Below, one piece after another: positions 44,101-51,567 of a stretch of DNA of 64,000 bases (its first letter is position 1; each line of letters opens with the position of its first letter). The translations under genes and the position numbers were made by a program. The notes below the pieces were generated by a model. It saw nothing but the letters and a program-made list of their open reading frames with translations, did not search any database and was not told where the DNA came from. The stretch lies in contig DDFJ01000002.1 of NCBI GenBank assembly GCA_002337125.1, forward strand, positions 62,001 to 126,000, written 5' to 3'. The stretch is from Chitinophagaceae bacterium UBA1931 (GTDB taxonomy: Bacteria; Bacteroidota; Bacteroidia; Chitinophagales; Chitinophagaceae).

Positions 44101-44983
44101 GTCCGATCTTGGAGGCAATCAAAAATGGTGGGAAGATCATCTTCACCCCGAAGACAAGGAACAGGTTTTAAAATTATTTAGTAAGGCAATTGCAAACAAA
44201 GACCAGTTTATACAATTTGAATACCGTTTTAAGTGTGCAGATGGCTCATATAAATACGTGCATGACCGTGTATTTGTTATTTATGACCAGGAAGGTCATA
44301 TTGAACGTATGATTGGTTCTATGCAGGATGTGACTACCGAAAAAGAACTTTCCATAAAAATTGAGAAAGAAGTTATTGAAGCCCAGGAAAGAGAATGGAA
44401 CCAGATTGGTATGGAACTGCATGATAATGTGAACCAGATATTGGCTGCATCATTATTGTTTATGGGATATGGACTGGAGAAAATGAAGAAAGGTGCATTG
44501 CCTGTAAACGAAATCAGGGAAGGTGAAAAATATGTACGTGAAGCAATTAATGAAATCAGGAAACTTTCACACCAGTTATCGCCCGGTGCTACAAAAAATG
44601 TTTCATTGATGCATGTGATTACTTCACTTGTTGAAACAATGACAGAAAGCAACCGCTTTCATGTGAAGTTTGAAGTGAATGGAATCGATGATCGTGAAAT
44701 ATCAGATAAACTTCAGCTCAATCTGTACAGAATTTTACAGGAGCAGCTGAGTAATATTATTAAACATGCCGATGCAACAGAAGTGATCATCAGCCTCAGT
44801 AAAGAAGGTAATAAACTGATGTTAAAGGTAGCTGATGATGGCAAGGGCTTTGATCCTGAAAAAAGAAAGAATGGTATCGGTCTTGAAAATATCAGGCGCA
44901 GAGTAAAAGCTTTTGCGGGCGAACTTAAACTGCATAGCGCACCCGGTAAGGGTTGTGAAATAGCAGTTGAAATTCCTTTATAA
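41177..44983 (+). CDS. Multi-PAS/GAF sensor histidine kinase (HisKA_3)
   Basis: 1268 residues. Order: membrane span (~18-38), extracellular sensor domain (~45-160), second span (~170-190), HAMP (~190-245), PAS (~250-370), PAS (~380-500), PAS (~510-635), GAF (~645-800), PAS (~815-935), PAS (~940-1060), dimerisation helix with phospho-His in 'QIGMELHDNVNQILAASLLF' (~1090) and HATPase ('VADDGKGFDPEKRKNGIGLE'). No receiver domain and no regulator next to it, so the partner is elsewhere. Translationally coupled to the binding lipoprotein. Confidence 0.9.
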   Translation: MTILDIKHYLFYTLRGRLVISISAVTAIVMSVFITDLLTRQRNMFLKQQTDHAIALSQPLSISAAGGIASYDIARLQELADAQRSYSELSFAIITDKRGYILAHTDHSKIGKYLLDLPAKPVLTVVSRTPALIDIAVPSMIDGKYVGWVRIGLNQQQATAQLNEVFVKGLSYMLIAILAGAIIIWFMGYRLTRRLYAVQDTIKKVGAGNSSARTRLKGYDEAAQLAREFNKMLDALDERNADLSKSETRFEKLFNVAAIPLIYVDPEGTFLACNNAFYKTFGYSKEDMPSVNEWWDLAYPDPAYRAKAKERWDLRVKNAVEDIEDISPTEYDIVCKNGEVRTVLISGAVMNHNMLVTLYDITERKRGEEQQKESYERLQKIAARVPGVIYQLRLLPDGNFYFPYASEAIKDLCGVTPEEVKISAAKAFQSIHPDDYDDVIKSIRESSEKLTIWQHEYRLKFADGTIRTLYGNALPQKEADGSILWYGFISDITNRKVVEEQLHASQQITNSVIDTVPVRVFWKDRNSVYLGCNEMFAKDAGYQKASEVIGKDDYKMGWYEQAELFRNNDKQVIESGMPKLNIEEMFTVSNGKFISALTSKTPLRNSKNEIIGVLGAYTDITDRKLAETAVRKTNRLYLFVSHINELIIQVKDEFTLLSEASRIAVEYGEFRMAWIGQADLETMSVNPIISNGEERGYLAEIKKISLIENPAGKGPTGTAIREGKVTVCNDIANDDSMLPWRESALKRGYASLMALPLRKAGGIYGVFSLYASAPNFFNSDEIKLLEGVVNNLSFALDKIDNEKQRKIAEKRVEDYIFALNESSIVDVSDNKGIIQYANENFCKISGYTLDELIGQDHKILKSGYHTEEHYSKLWSTVLSGNVWRSEVKNRAKDGSFFWVDTTIIPFLNENHEPVQFITIRSDITKRKEAEAKITDALERYDLLTRATSDTIWDSNGKTRQVLYNQGITRTFGYNMSDLGGNQKWWEDHLHPEDKEQVLKLFSKAIANKDQFIQFEYRFKCADGSYKYVHDRVFVIYDQEGHIERMIGSMQDVTTEKELSIKIEKEVIEAQEREWNQIGMELHDNVNQILAASLLFMGYGLEKMKKGALPVNEIREGEKYVREAINEIRKLSHQLSPGATKNVSLMHVITSLVETMTESNRFHVKFEVNGIDDREISDKLQLNLYRILQEQLSNIIKHADATEVIISLSKEGNKLMLKVADDGKGFDPEKRKNGIGLENIRRRVKAFAGELKLHSAPGKGCEIAVEIPL

Positions 44984-45087
44984 ACTATTTTTAAACTTTT
45001 GATCTCAATAATTGTTAATCTTTTTTCAACTTAACAGGCAAATCAATAAGAAAAACAATTTCCTGACAGTTGTTTCACCGAATGCTT

Positions 45088-45095
45088 TAGTTTTG
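45088..45095 (+). promoter_or_regulatory. Putative Bacteroidota -7 element
   Basis: TAGTTTTG fits the TAnnTTTG -7 box and lies 20 bp upstream of the gene at 45115. The -33 box is not clear. Confidence 0.4.
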
Positions 45096-45114
45096 ACATA
45101 AACAATAACACAAT

Positions 45115-45546
45115 ATGTATACAGGATTACTTCATTTGCACAACATTTTACGCTGGGTGATTTTAATTTTATTACTGATTGCATTAGTTCAGTCGTTCAC
45201 CAAAAACAGTGGAGTTAAAAAAATCAGTTTGTGGTTGCTTATTTCAGCACACATTACGCTCATTCTTGGACTGTTTCAGTATTTCAACAGTGATACAGTT
45301 GGATATCATATGGTCGAAAGCCTTGGCGGGTTTGGGAATGTAATGAAAGACAGCTTTGCACGTTTCTGGGTTGTTGAACACATTACTGCAATGATTGCAG
45401 CAATTGTTTTGATTACCATGGCAAGAGGAAAAGCAAAAAAAGAAAATTTCAATGCAGCAAAATGGATGTATTTAATTGCATTGGTATTAATACTTGCAGC
45501 AGTTCCCTGGCCGTTCAGAGAGGCAATTGCACGCCCTTGGTTCTAA
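45115..45546 (+). CDS. Four-span membrane protein, cytochrome b561-like
   Basis: 143 residues with four hydrophobic segments. Conserved-looking His residues sit at segment ends ('LLHLHNILRWVILI', 'LLISAHITLILG', 'WVVEHITAMIAA'), which could bind heme, as in the small proteins annotated 'cytochrome B' in Bacteroidota. The end 'PWPFREAIARPWF' is characteristic of this group. Function not established. Confidence 0.65.
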   Translation: MYTGLLHLHNILRWVILILLLIALVQSFTKNSGVKKISLWLLISAHITLILGLFQYFNSDTVGYHMVESLGGFGNVMKDSFARFWVVEHITAMIAAIVLITMARGKAKKENFNAAKWMYLIALVLILAAVPWPFREAIARPWF

Positions 45547-45570
45547 ACAACAAAACAAACTAACATTATA

Positions 45571-45606
45571 AACAGCGAATGATTTTCATTCGCTGTTTTA
45601 TTTTTT
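45571..45606. terminator. Bidirectional intrinsic terminator
   Basis: 12-bp perfect stem AACAGCGAATGA (45571-45582) / TCATTCGCTGTT (45586-45597), loop TTT, T run on the right. Between two converging genes. Confidence 0.92.
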
Positions 45607-46098
45607 ACCAAGTTCAATTACTTCACAGTCTTTCATGTTTTTTCCGTCAATCACAAAACGGATAAGCGTTCTCATTTTATGCCAGCCCTGTTTTCCTGCT
45701 GCGCCGGGGTTCATGTGCAGGCAATTGATGTGATCATCATACATCACTTTTAAAATATGCGAATGACCACTGATAAATAATAGTGGCTGATGAAGCTTCA
45801 GTTCTTTTCTTGTTTCAGGGTTGTATTTAGGCGGGTAACCGCCAATATGCCTCATCATCACTTTCACCTCTTCACAATAAAATACAAGTTGCTCCGGATA
45901 AATACTCCTGATATCCTGTCCGTCAATGTTGCCATAAACACCCTTTACAGGTAGCTTGCTTTTTTCTTTTAGTTCATTCGCTAATTCAATTGTTCCCCAG
46001 TCGCCTGCATGCCATATTTCATCGCATTGCTCAAAATGTTTGAACACAGCTTCGTCCAAAAAATTATGCGTATCTGATATCAATCCTATTCTTGTCAT
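45598..46098 (-). CDS. Metallophosphoesterase, YfcE/MJ0936 type
   Basis: 166 residues. Metal-binding motifs 'IGLISDTHN' (D-x-H), 'HAGDWG', 'GNIDGQ' (GN-x-D), 'SGHSHI' (GHSH). Hydrolyses phosphodiesters. 2-bp gap to the Nudix gene upstream, so one transcript is likely. Confidence 0.9.
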   Translation of the reverse strand: MTRIGLISDTHNFLDEAVFKHFEQCDEIWHAGDWGTIELANELKEKSKLPVKGVYGNIDGQDIRSIYPEQLVFYCEEVKVMMRHIGGYPPKYNPETRKELKLHQPLLFISGHSHILKVMYDDHINCLHMNPGAAGKQGWHKMRTLIRFVIDGKNMKDCEVIELGKK

Positions 46099-46100
46099 GC

Positions 46101-46511
46101 TTAATCAATTAAATTATCCTCTTTCAGTTTTTGTAAAATCATCACGGCACCGGGTGCAGTTGCAGCTTGCTGCAGATATTCATCAAGCGTGAAGAATTTC
46201 AGATCGCCAACTTCAGCAGATGCTGTTGCGTTTATTTCATTCTTGGGTAAGTAACATTCCTGTTCCATAATCAATCCGTCACTTTCTCCGTAAGCCAATG
46301 CAGTGATATGTGTGTAATAAGTAAAATCCTGTGAAGTGAGTTCACAGTTCAGTTCTTCTGCAATTTCCCTGCAAAGTGCTGCTTCAGGTGTTTCTTGTTC
46401 ATCAATCTTTCCTCCCGGCAGGTAATAACATTGCTTATTGTTGCTGAACGCCAGCAACAGTTTCCTGTTGCGGATAACCAGCAGCCCTGCCGTAAAAATT
46501 TGTTTTTTCAT
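46101..46511 (-). CDS. Nudix hydrolase
   Basis: 136 residues. The Nudix box is complete: G-x5-E-x7-REUxEE within 'GKIDEQETPEAALCREIAEE' (~35-54). 'RKLLLAFSNNKQCYYLPGG' precedes it. It cleaves nucleoside-diphosphate-linked compounds; the substrate is unknown. First gene of the pair with the phosphoesterase. Confidence 0.9.
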   Translation of the reverse strand: MKKQIFTAGLLVIRNRKLLLAFSNNKQCYYLPGGKIDEQETPEAALCREIAEELNCELTSQDFTYYTHITALAYGESDGLIMEQECYLPKNEINATASAEVGDLKFFTLDEYLQQAATAPGAVMILQKLKEDNLID

Positions 46512-46561
46512 TACCGGGGAAGTTACGATTCTGCAAAATAATACTTGCCGGGCAAGAAAAA

Positions 46562-46592
46562 TTTGGAAGAAAATATTTTTGTTTTACTTTTG
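46562..46592 (+). promoter_or_regulatory. Bacteroidota-type promoter of the TetR efflux operon
   Basis: TTTG (46562-46565), 19-bp spacer, TACTTTTG (46585-46592): an exact match to the TTTG-N19-TAnnTTTG consensus. It starts 52 bp upstream of the TetR ATG. Confidence 0.8.
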
Positions 46593-46608
46593 TTAACCAT
46601 TTGGTTAA
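46593..46608. promoter_or_regulatory. TetR operator palindrome
   Basis: Perfect inverted repeat TTAACCA-TT-TGGTTAA that begins at the base after the -7 box, so it covers the likely transcription start. A further half-site TGGTTAA follows across the ATG. This is the expected place for autorepression. Confidence 0.8.
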
Positions 46609-46613
46609 ATTAT

Positions 46614-47231
46614 ATGGTTAAAACTAAGAAAGATACTTCTACTGAGGAGCGGATTTTGAATGCAGCACGAGAAGTGTTTATTGAACATGGCTTGGCGGGT
46701 GCACGCATGCAGGAGATCGCAGACAAGGCGGGTATTAATAAAGCACTGCTTCATTATTACTTCAGGAATAAAGAAAAATTGTTTGAAACTGTTTTTATTG
46801 AAACAATGCAGGCATTTCTTCCAAAAATCAATTCTATTTTCAGCAGTGATCTTGAATTGTTTGAGAAAATTGAAGCGTTTTGCGGTGAGTATATAGATAA
46901 AATTTTAGAAAACCCTTTCATTCCATTATTTGTGCTTCATGAAATGAACAAACAACCAGATGAGTTTGTAAAAAATATGTGGGGTGGTAAAAAACCCAAT
47001 ATAAAAATACTGGTGGGTCAGATAGAAGAAGCTGTTCATAAAAAACAGATTCGTCCAATTCATCCTGCACACCTCATGATGAATATAATGGGTATGTGTA
47101 TATTCCCGTTTGTAGGAAGACCGCTGGTACAGTTGATTATGAATGTTAATGACCGACAGTTTACACAAATGATGCAGGAACGTAAAAAACTTATTCCGGA
47201 ATTTGTGCGGTTATCAATTCAAATAAAGTAA
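46614..47231 (+). CDS. TetR-family repressor
   Basis: 205 residues from the ATG at 46614 (MVKTKKDTST). N-terminal HTH 'AAREVFIEHGLAGARMQEIA ... KALLHYYFRNKEKLFETVF' (~14-60). The C-terminal domain is of the CecR/YbiH-like type. First gene of the efflux operon, 30 bp before tolC; it probably represses its own promoter through the adjacent palindrome. Confidence 0.9.
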   Translation: MVKTKKDTSTEERILNAAREVFIEHGLAGARMQEIADKAGINKALLHYYFRNKEKLFETVFIETMQAFLPKINSIFSSDLELFEKIEAFCGEYIDKILENPFIPLFVLHEMNKQPDEFVKNMWGGKKPNIKILVGQIEEAVHKKQIRPIHPAHLMMNIMGMCIFPFVGRPLVQLIMNVNDRQFTQMMQERKKLIPEFVRLSIQIK

Positions 47232-47261
47232 GTACAGCTAAAGCTGTTAAAAACAGGATAT

Positions 47262-48512
47262 ATGAAGAAATTATTTTTTCTTTTTTTGATGTTCGGGAAT
47301 ACTGCTTTTTCGCAGTCTGTAACACTTGAAAAAGTTGTTGAAGCTGCTAAGCGCAATTACCCGTTGGTAAAACAAAAAGATTTAATCAGGCAAACAAAAG
47401 AAATATCAATTGAGAATATTGGTAAAGGTTATTTGCCGCAGTTTACATTGAGCGGACAAGCAACCTATCAATCGGATGTTACCAGTGTAAAAATTCCGGT
47501 GCCGGGCATCAGCATTACTCCTCCCAGCAAGGATCAGTACAAAGTTGTGGCTGATGTAAACCAGCTCATCTGGGATGGCGGCTTAATTAAAGAACAAAAA
47601 AATATTCAGCAGCTGAATGCCGATGTGGAAGATCAGAAAATTGAAGTGGAGTTATACAAACTCACCGACAGGGTTAACCAGATTTATCTCAGCATTTTGT
47701 TTATTGATGAACAATTAAAACAAACTGATCTTATTCGCCAGGATCTTGAAACAGGTTTGAAAAAAACTGAAGCACAGGTACAAAATGGTGTGGCATTTAA
47801 ATCAAACATCAACTTATTAAAAGCAGAGATATTAAAAATTGACCAGCGTGTTATTGAACTTAAGGCAACCCGTAAAGGTTTAACTGATGTGCTGAGTTTA
47901 TTTACCGGCGAACAATATGCAGCAACAGCTGTGTTTGAAAAGCCATCTGCAAATTTTACAGCTGATGAAACGATTCAACGGCCGGAATTGACATTGTTCC
48001 AAAAACAACAACAACTTTTACAGGGACAGAACAGCATCATCAAAGCACGTAATCTCCCAAAAACAAGTTTGTTTTTCCAGGGTGGTTATGGACGACCCGG
48101 ATTGAACATGCTGGAAAATAAATTCTCTCCTTATTATATAACCGGTGTTCGTTTCAACTGGGCTTTTGGCGGATTATACACGGCAAAAAAAGAAAAACAG
48201 TTAATTGATATAAATAAGAAAATCATCAGTGTGCAGCAGGATGTGTTTGTTCTCAACACCAACACGCAATTAAAACAGCAGCAAAGTGAAATTGATAAAA
48301 TCAACCAGCTTATTGCAAAAGATAAAGAGATTATTGAACTGCGGGTGAAGGTAAAAGAAGCAGCTAATGCACAACTGGAAAACGGCGTAATTACAGCCAA
48401 TGATTACCTGCGTGAAGTAAATGCTGAAGACCAGGCACGACAAACATTAATTGTTCACCAGATACAGTTATTACAGGCACAAATAAATTATCAAACTACT
48501 AAGGGAAAATAA
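47262..48512 (+). CDS. TolC-family outer-membrane efflux protein
   Basis: 416 residues with a signal peptide (LFFLFLMFGNTAFSQ). Two TolC-like repeats with long helices; typical segments are 'DRVNQIYLSILFIDEQLKQT' and 'ANAQLENGVITANDYLREVN'. It forms the outer-membrane channel for the following HlyD/ABC pump. 2-bp gap to the next gene. Confidence 0.88.
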   Translation: MKKLFFLFLMFGNTAFSQSVTLEKVVEAAKRNYPLVKQKDLIRQTKEISIENIGKGYLPQFTLSGQATYQSDVTSVKIPVPGISITPPSKDQYKVVADVNQLIWDGGLIKEQKNIQQLNADVEDQKIEVELYKLTDRVNQIYLSILFIDEQLKQTDLIRQDLETGLKKTEAQVQNGVAFKSNINLLKAEILKIDQRVIELKATRKGLTDVLSLFTGEQYAATAVFEKPSANFTADETIQRPELTLFQKQQQLLQGQNSIIKARNLPKTSLFFQGGYGRPGLNMLENKFSPYYITGVRFNWAFGGLYTAKKEKQLIDINKKIISVQQDVFVLNTNTQLKQQQSEIDKINQLIAKDKEIIELRVKVKEAANAQLENGVITANDYLREVNAEDQARQTLIVHQIQLLQAQINYQTTKGK

Positions 48513-48514
48513 AT

Positions 48515-49450
48515 ATGCGTAACATTTTCACAGCAACAGTTGCTGCAACTTTATTGTTGAGTTGTAACGGTAACGGAAACAAGTTTGATGCTTCAGGTAC
48601 ATTTGAAGCAACAGAAGTAATTGTTTCTTCCGAATTAAACGGTAAAATTCTATCGTTCAATATTAACGAAGGCGATACCGTTTCAGCCAATCGTGTTATT
48701 GGAAGTATTGATGCAGTTGGCTTATCGCTGCAAAAAGAACAGGTGCAGGCCAGCATCAGTTCGTTGAATGATAAAACTGTGGATGTTGGTCCGCAGGTGC
48801 AGTTATTGCAGAATCAGCTCGCTGTTCAGCAATCACAACTTGCCAATCTCCAGCACGAAAAACAAAGGATTGAAAATTTAATGAAGCAGGATGCTGCAAC
48901 CGGCAAACAACTCGATGACATCAATGCACAGATTGATGTGGTGAAAAAGCAGATGGTTGTTACGCAGCAGCAGATTAATGTGCAGCGCAGCAATGTTTCC
49001 ACTCAAAACAAAAGCATTTTAAGTGAATCGAAACCACTGCAGAAACGGGTTGCACAATTTGATGATCAGTTAAAGCGTGCTGATATTGTAAATCCAATTA
49101 ATGGTACAGTATTAACCAAGTATGCTGAAGCAGGTGAAGTAACTGCAGCAGGAAAAGCATTGTATAAAATTGCTGATCTGGGTGTGTTGAAATTAAGAGC
49201 GTATGTTACCAACGATCAGTTGGCACAAATAAAATTAGGTCAGCAGGTGAAAGTGCTTGTTGATGATGGCAAAGGCAAATACAAAGAAATGACCGGAACC
49301 ATTTCATGGATTTCGGATAAAGCTGAGTTTACTCCAAAAACGATTCAAACAAAAGAAGAGCGTGCAAATCTTGTGTATGCTATAAAGGTAAATGTGAAGA
49401 ATGATGGTTATCTGAAAATAGGAATGTACGGCGAAGTGAAATTTAAATGA
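48515..49450 (+). CDS. HlyD/YbhG-type periplasmic adaptor lipoprotein
   Basis: 311 residues. Lipobox 'AATLLLSCNGN' (Cys ~14). The lipoyl half-motifs 'FEATEVIVSSELNGKILSFN' and 'IVNPINGTVLTKYAEAGEVT' flank a long coiled-coil hairpin (~70-175, Gln/Lys rich). Connects the pump to the TolC-like channel. Overlaps the ATPase start by 4 bp. Confidence 0.88.
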   Translation: MRNIFTATVAATLLLSCNGNGNKFDASGTFEATEVIVSSELNGKILSFNINEGDTVSANRVIGSIDAVGLSLQKEQVQASISSLNDKTVDVGPQVQLLQNQLAVQQSQLANLQHEKQRIENLMKQDAATGKQLDDINAQIDVVKKQMVVTQQQINVQRSNVSTQNKSILSESKPLQKRVAQFDDQLKRADIVNPINGTVLTKYAEAGEVTAAGKALYKIADLGVLKLRAYVTNDQLAQIKLGQQVKVLVDDGKGKYKEMTGTISWISDKAEFTPKTIQTKEERANLVYAIKVNVKNDGYLKIGMYGEVKFK

Positions 49451-50376
49451 TGCAAAGTATATCGGTTCAACATATCGTAAAAACGTACAGCGAAAAGAAG
49501 CAAACAATCAAAGCGCTGAATGATATTTCGTTTGAAGTATCAAAAGGCGAATTGTTTGGAATCATTGGTCCTGATGGTGCCGGAAAGACTTCTTTGTTCA
49601 GGATACTTACAACGTTGTTGCTTGCTGACAGCGGCACTGCAACAGTTGAAGGATTGGATGTGGTGAAGGATCTTAAAGCAATCAGGAAAATATCCGGTTA
49701 CATGCCGGGCAGGTTTTCATTGTACCAGGATTTAAGTGTCATTGAAAATCTCAACTTCTTTGCAACCATCTTTAATACAACTGTTGATGAAAACTATGAT
49801 TTAATTAAAGACATCTATTCGCAGATTGAACCATTCAAGCATCGTCGAGCAGGAAAATTATCCGGCGGCATGAAACAAAAACTGGCATTAAGCTGTGCAT
49901 TGATTCACCGGCCCACAGTTTTGTTTCTTGATGAACCAACAACAGGAGTGGATGCTGTTTCCCGAAAAGAATTCTGGGAAATGCTGCGTCGGCTGAAAGA
50001 GCAGGGAATCACCATTCTTGTGTCAACACCTTATATGGATGAAGCAAGCATGTGCGACAGAGTAGCGTTGATGCAGTCTGGATCTATCATGACGATTAAT
50101 ACACCACAGGGAATTGTGCAATCATTCAAAAACGCAATTTTTGGTGTGCGTGCAAAGAATATGCTTCACCTGCTGAATGATTTAAAGTCGAACGAAATGG
50201 TTTCGCAGGCTTATCCTTCCGGAATTTATCATCATGTGATTATGAAGAATGGAGAAAGCAAAGAAGAGCTGAGTGCATACCTGCAAACAAAAAATCATCA
50301 GCAGCTGGAGATCATTGATTCAACCCCTACAATTGAAGACTGTTTCATGAACCTGATGCAAGAAAACAATGAGTAA
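49447..50376 (+). CDS. ABC-2 exporter ATPase (YbhF N-half-like)
   Basis: 309 residues. Walker A 'GPDGAGKTS' (~39-47), signature 'LSGGMKQKLAL', Walker B 'TVLFLDEPTTGVD' (~157-170). With the next gene it corresponds to the two halves of E. coli YbhF, here as separate genes. The C-terminal ~80 residues are an accessory domain. It overlaps the second ATPase by 8 bp. Confidence 0.9.
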   Translation: MMQSISVQHIVKTYSEKKQTIKALNDISFEVSKGELFGIIGPDGAGKTSLFRILTTLLLADSGTATVEGLDVVKDLKAIRKISGYMPGRFSLYQDLSVIENLNFFATIFNTTVDENYDLIKDIYSQIEPFKHRRAGKLSGGMKQKLALSCALIHRPTVLFLDEPTTGVDAVSRKEFWEMLRRLKEQGITILVSTPYMDEASMCDRVALMQSGSIMTINTPQGIVQSFKNAIFGVRAKNMLHLLNDLKSNEMVSQAYPSGIYHHVIMKNGESKEELSAYLQTKNHQQLEIIDSTPTIEDCFMNLMQENNE

Positions 50377-51112
50377 CGATATTATTATATCAGCAACTAA
50401 ACTGACTAAACGCTTTGGTCATTTCACTGCAGTGGATGAAATAACTTTTGATGTACACAAAGGAGAGATATTCGGCTTTCTTGGTGCAAATGGTGCAGGT
50501 AAAACAACTGCAATGCGCATGCTGTGCGGTTTATCGATGCCAACATCAGGCAAAGCTTCTGTTGCTGGTTTTGATGTGTACAAACACAATGAAGATATCA
50601 AGAAGAATATTGGCTACATGAGCCAGAAGTTTTCGTTGTACGAAGATTTAACTGTACGTGAAAACATGCAGCTGTATGGAGGTATTTATGGAAAAAGCAA
50701 AGCATTCATAAAAGATAAAACACAGGAGATCGTTGATCAGTTACACCTTGGAAATGAAGCCGACAAACTGGTGAAATCATTACCGCTTGGATGGAAACAG
50801 AAACTGGCGTTTTCTGTTGCAATTTTTCATGAACCCGGAATTGTTTTTTTGGATGAGCCAACCGGTGGTGTTGATCCGGTTACACGAAGGGAGTTCTGGA
50901 ATATGATTTATGAAGCTGCTGATAAAGGCATTACTGTTTTTGTAACAACACACTATATGGACGAAGCAGAATATTGCAGCAGGGTAAGTATTATGGTGGA
51001 TGGAAAAATTGAAGCAATGGATACACCGGCCGAACTGCGCAAGAGATATAATGCACCATCCATGGATGAAGTTTTTCTGAAGCTGGCGAGGAAAGCAACA
51101 AGAAGTGAATAA
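50369..51112 (+). CDS. ABC-2 exporter ATPase (YbhF C-half-like)
   Basis: 247 residues. Walker A 'GANGAGKTT' (~39-47), Walker B 'GIVFLDEPTGGVD', but the signature reads 'LPLGWKQKLAF' and not LSGGQ, a variant common in the second half of YbhF-type ATPases. Probably pairs with the first ATPase as a heterodimer. A heptamer repeat begins at its stop codon. Confidence 0.9.
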   Translation: MSNDIIISATKLTKRFGHFTAVDEITFDVHKGEIFGFLGANGAGKTTAMRMLCGLSMPTSGKASVAGFDVYKHNEDIKKNIGYMSQKFSLYEDLTVRENMQLYGGIYGKSKAFIKDKTQEIVDQLHLGNEADKLVKSLPLGWKQKLAFSVAIFHEPGIVFLDEPTGGVDPVTRREFWNMIYEAADKGITVFVTTHYMDEAEYCSRVSIMVDGKIEAMDTPAELRKRYNAPSMDEVFLKLARKATRSE

Positions 51113-51146
51113 AAGCTTTTAGCTATTAGCTGATAGCTTTTAGCGA
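51112..51146. repeat. Heptamer-period repeat, word TTAGCTN (left of four-helix gene)
   Basis: AAAGCTT, TTAGCTA, TTAGCTG, ATAGCTT, TTAGCGA: five words in one register, starting at the stop codon of the ATPase gene. Inverted relative to 51526-51560. Confidence 0.85.
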
Positions 51147-51177
51147 AGAACACACTGTCAATTTTAAACCTGTAAGA

Positions 51178-51540
51178 ATGAAAAATTTTAAAGAGCTACT
51201 GATCTGGAAGAAAGGGATTGAACTTGTAAAGCAGGTGTATAAACTTGTTCTTTTATTTCCAAAAGAAGAAAAGTTTGGATTAACATCACAGATTACAAGA
51301 GCGGCAGTTTCAATACCTGCGAATATCGCAGAGGGGAGCAGCAGAGACAGCGATAAAGATTATGCAAGGTTTTTACAAATTGCACTAGGTTCTTCTTTCG
51401 AAGTTCAAACCTATTTGATAATAGCAAGAGAAATGAACTTAGTTGGTTCGGAAGAACTTGACAAAGTAGAAACATTACTTGAAGAAGAAATTAAAATGAT
51501 TCATGGTTTCTTAAGAACATTAAAACAAGCTAATAGCTAA
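51178..51540 (+). CDS. Four-helix-bundle protein (23S rRNA intervening-sequence type)
   Basis: 120 residues: 'FKELLIWKKGIELVKQVYKL', 'FGLTSQITRAAVSIPANIAEGSSR', 'YARFLQIALGSSFEVQTYLI', 'LLEEEIKMIHGFLRTLK', the signature of the small 'four helix bundle' proteins found in rRNA intervening sequences and as stray inserts in Bacteroidota. Function unknown. It interrupts an efflux operon between ATPase and permease genes and is bracketed by inverted heptamer repeats, which suggests insertion of a cassette. Confidence 0.88.
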   Translation: MKNFKELLIWKKGIELVKQVYKLVLLFPKEEKFGLTSQITRAAVSIPANIAEGSSRDSDKDYARFLQIALGSSFEVQTYLIIAREMNLVGSEELDKVETLLEEEIKMIHGFLRTLKQANS

Positions 51541-51560
51541 AGGCTAAAAGCTATCAGCTA
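51526..51560. repeat. Heptamer-period repeat, word NAAGCTA (right of four-helix gene)
   Basis: CAAGCTA, ATAGCTA, AAGGCTA, AAAGCTA, TCAGCTA. The word is the reverse complement of the left copy. It covers the last four codons and stop of the four-helix gene. Confidence 0.85.
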
Positions 51561-51567
51561 GGATATT

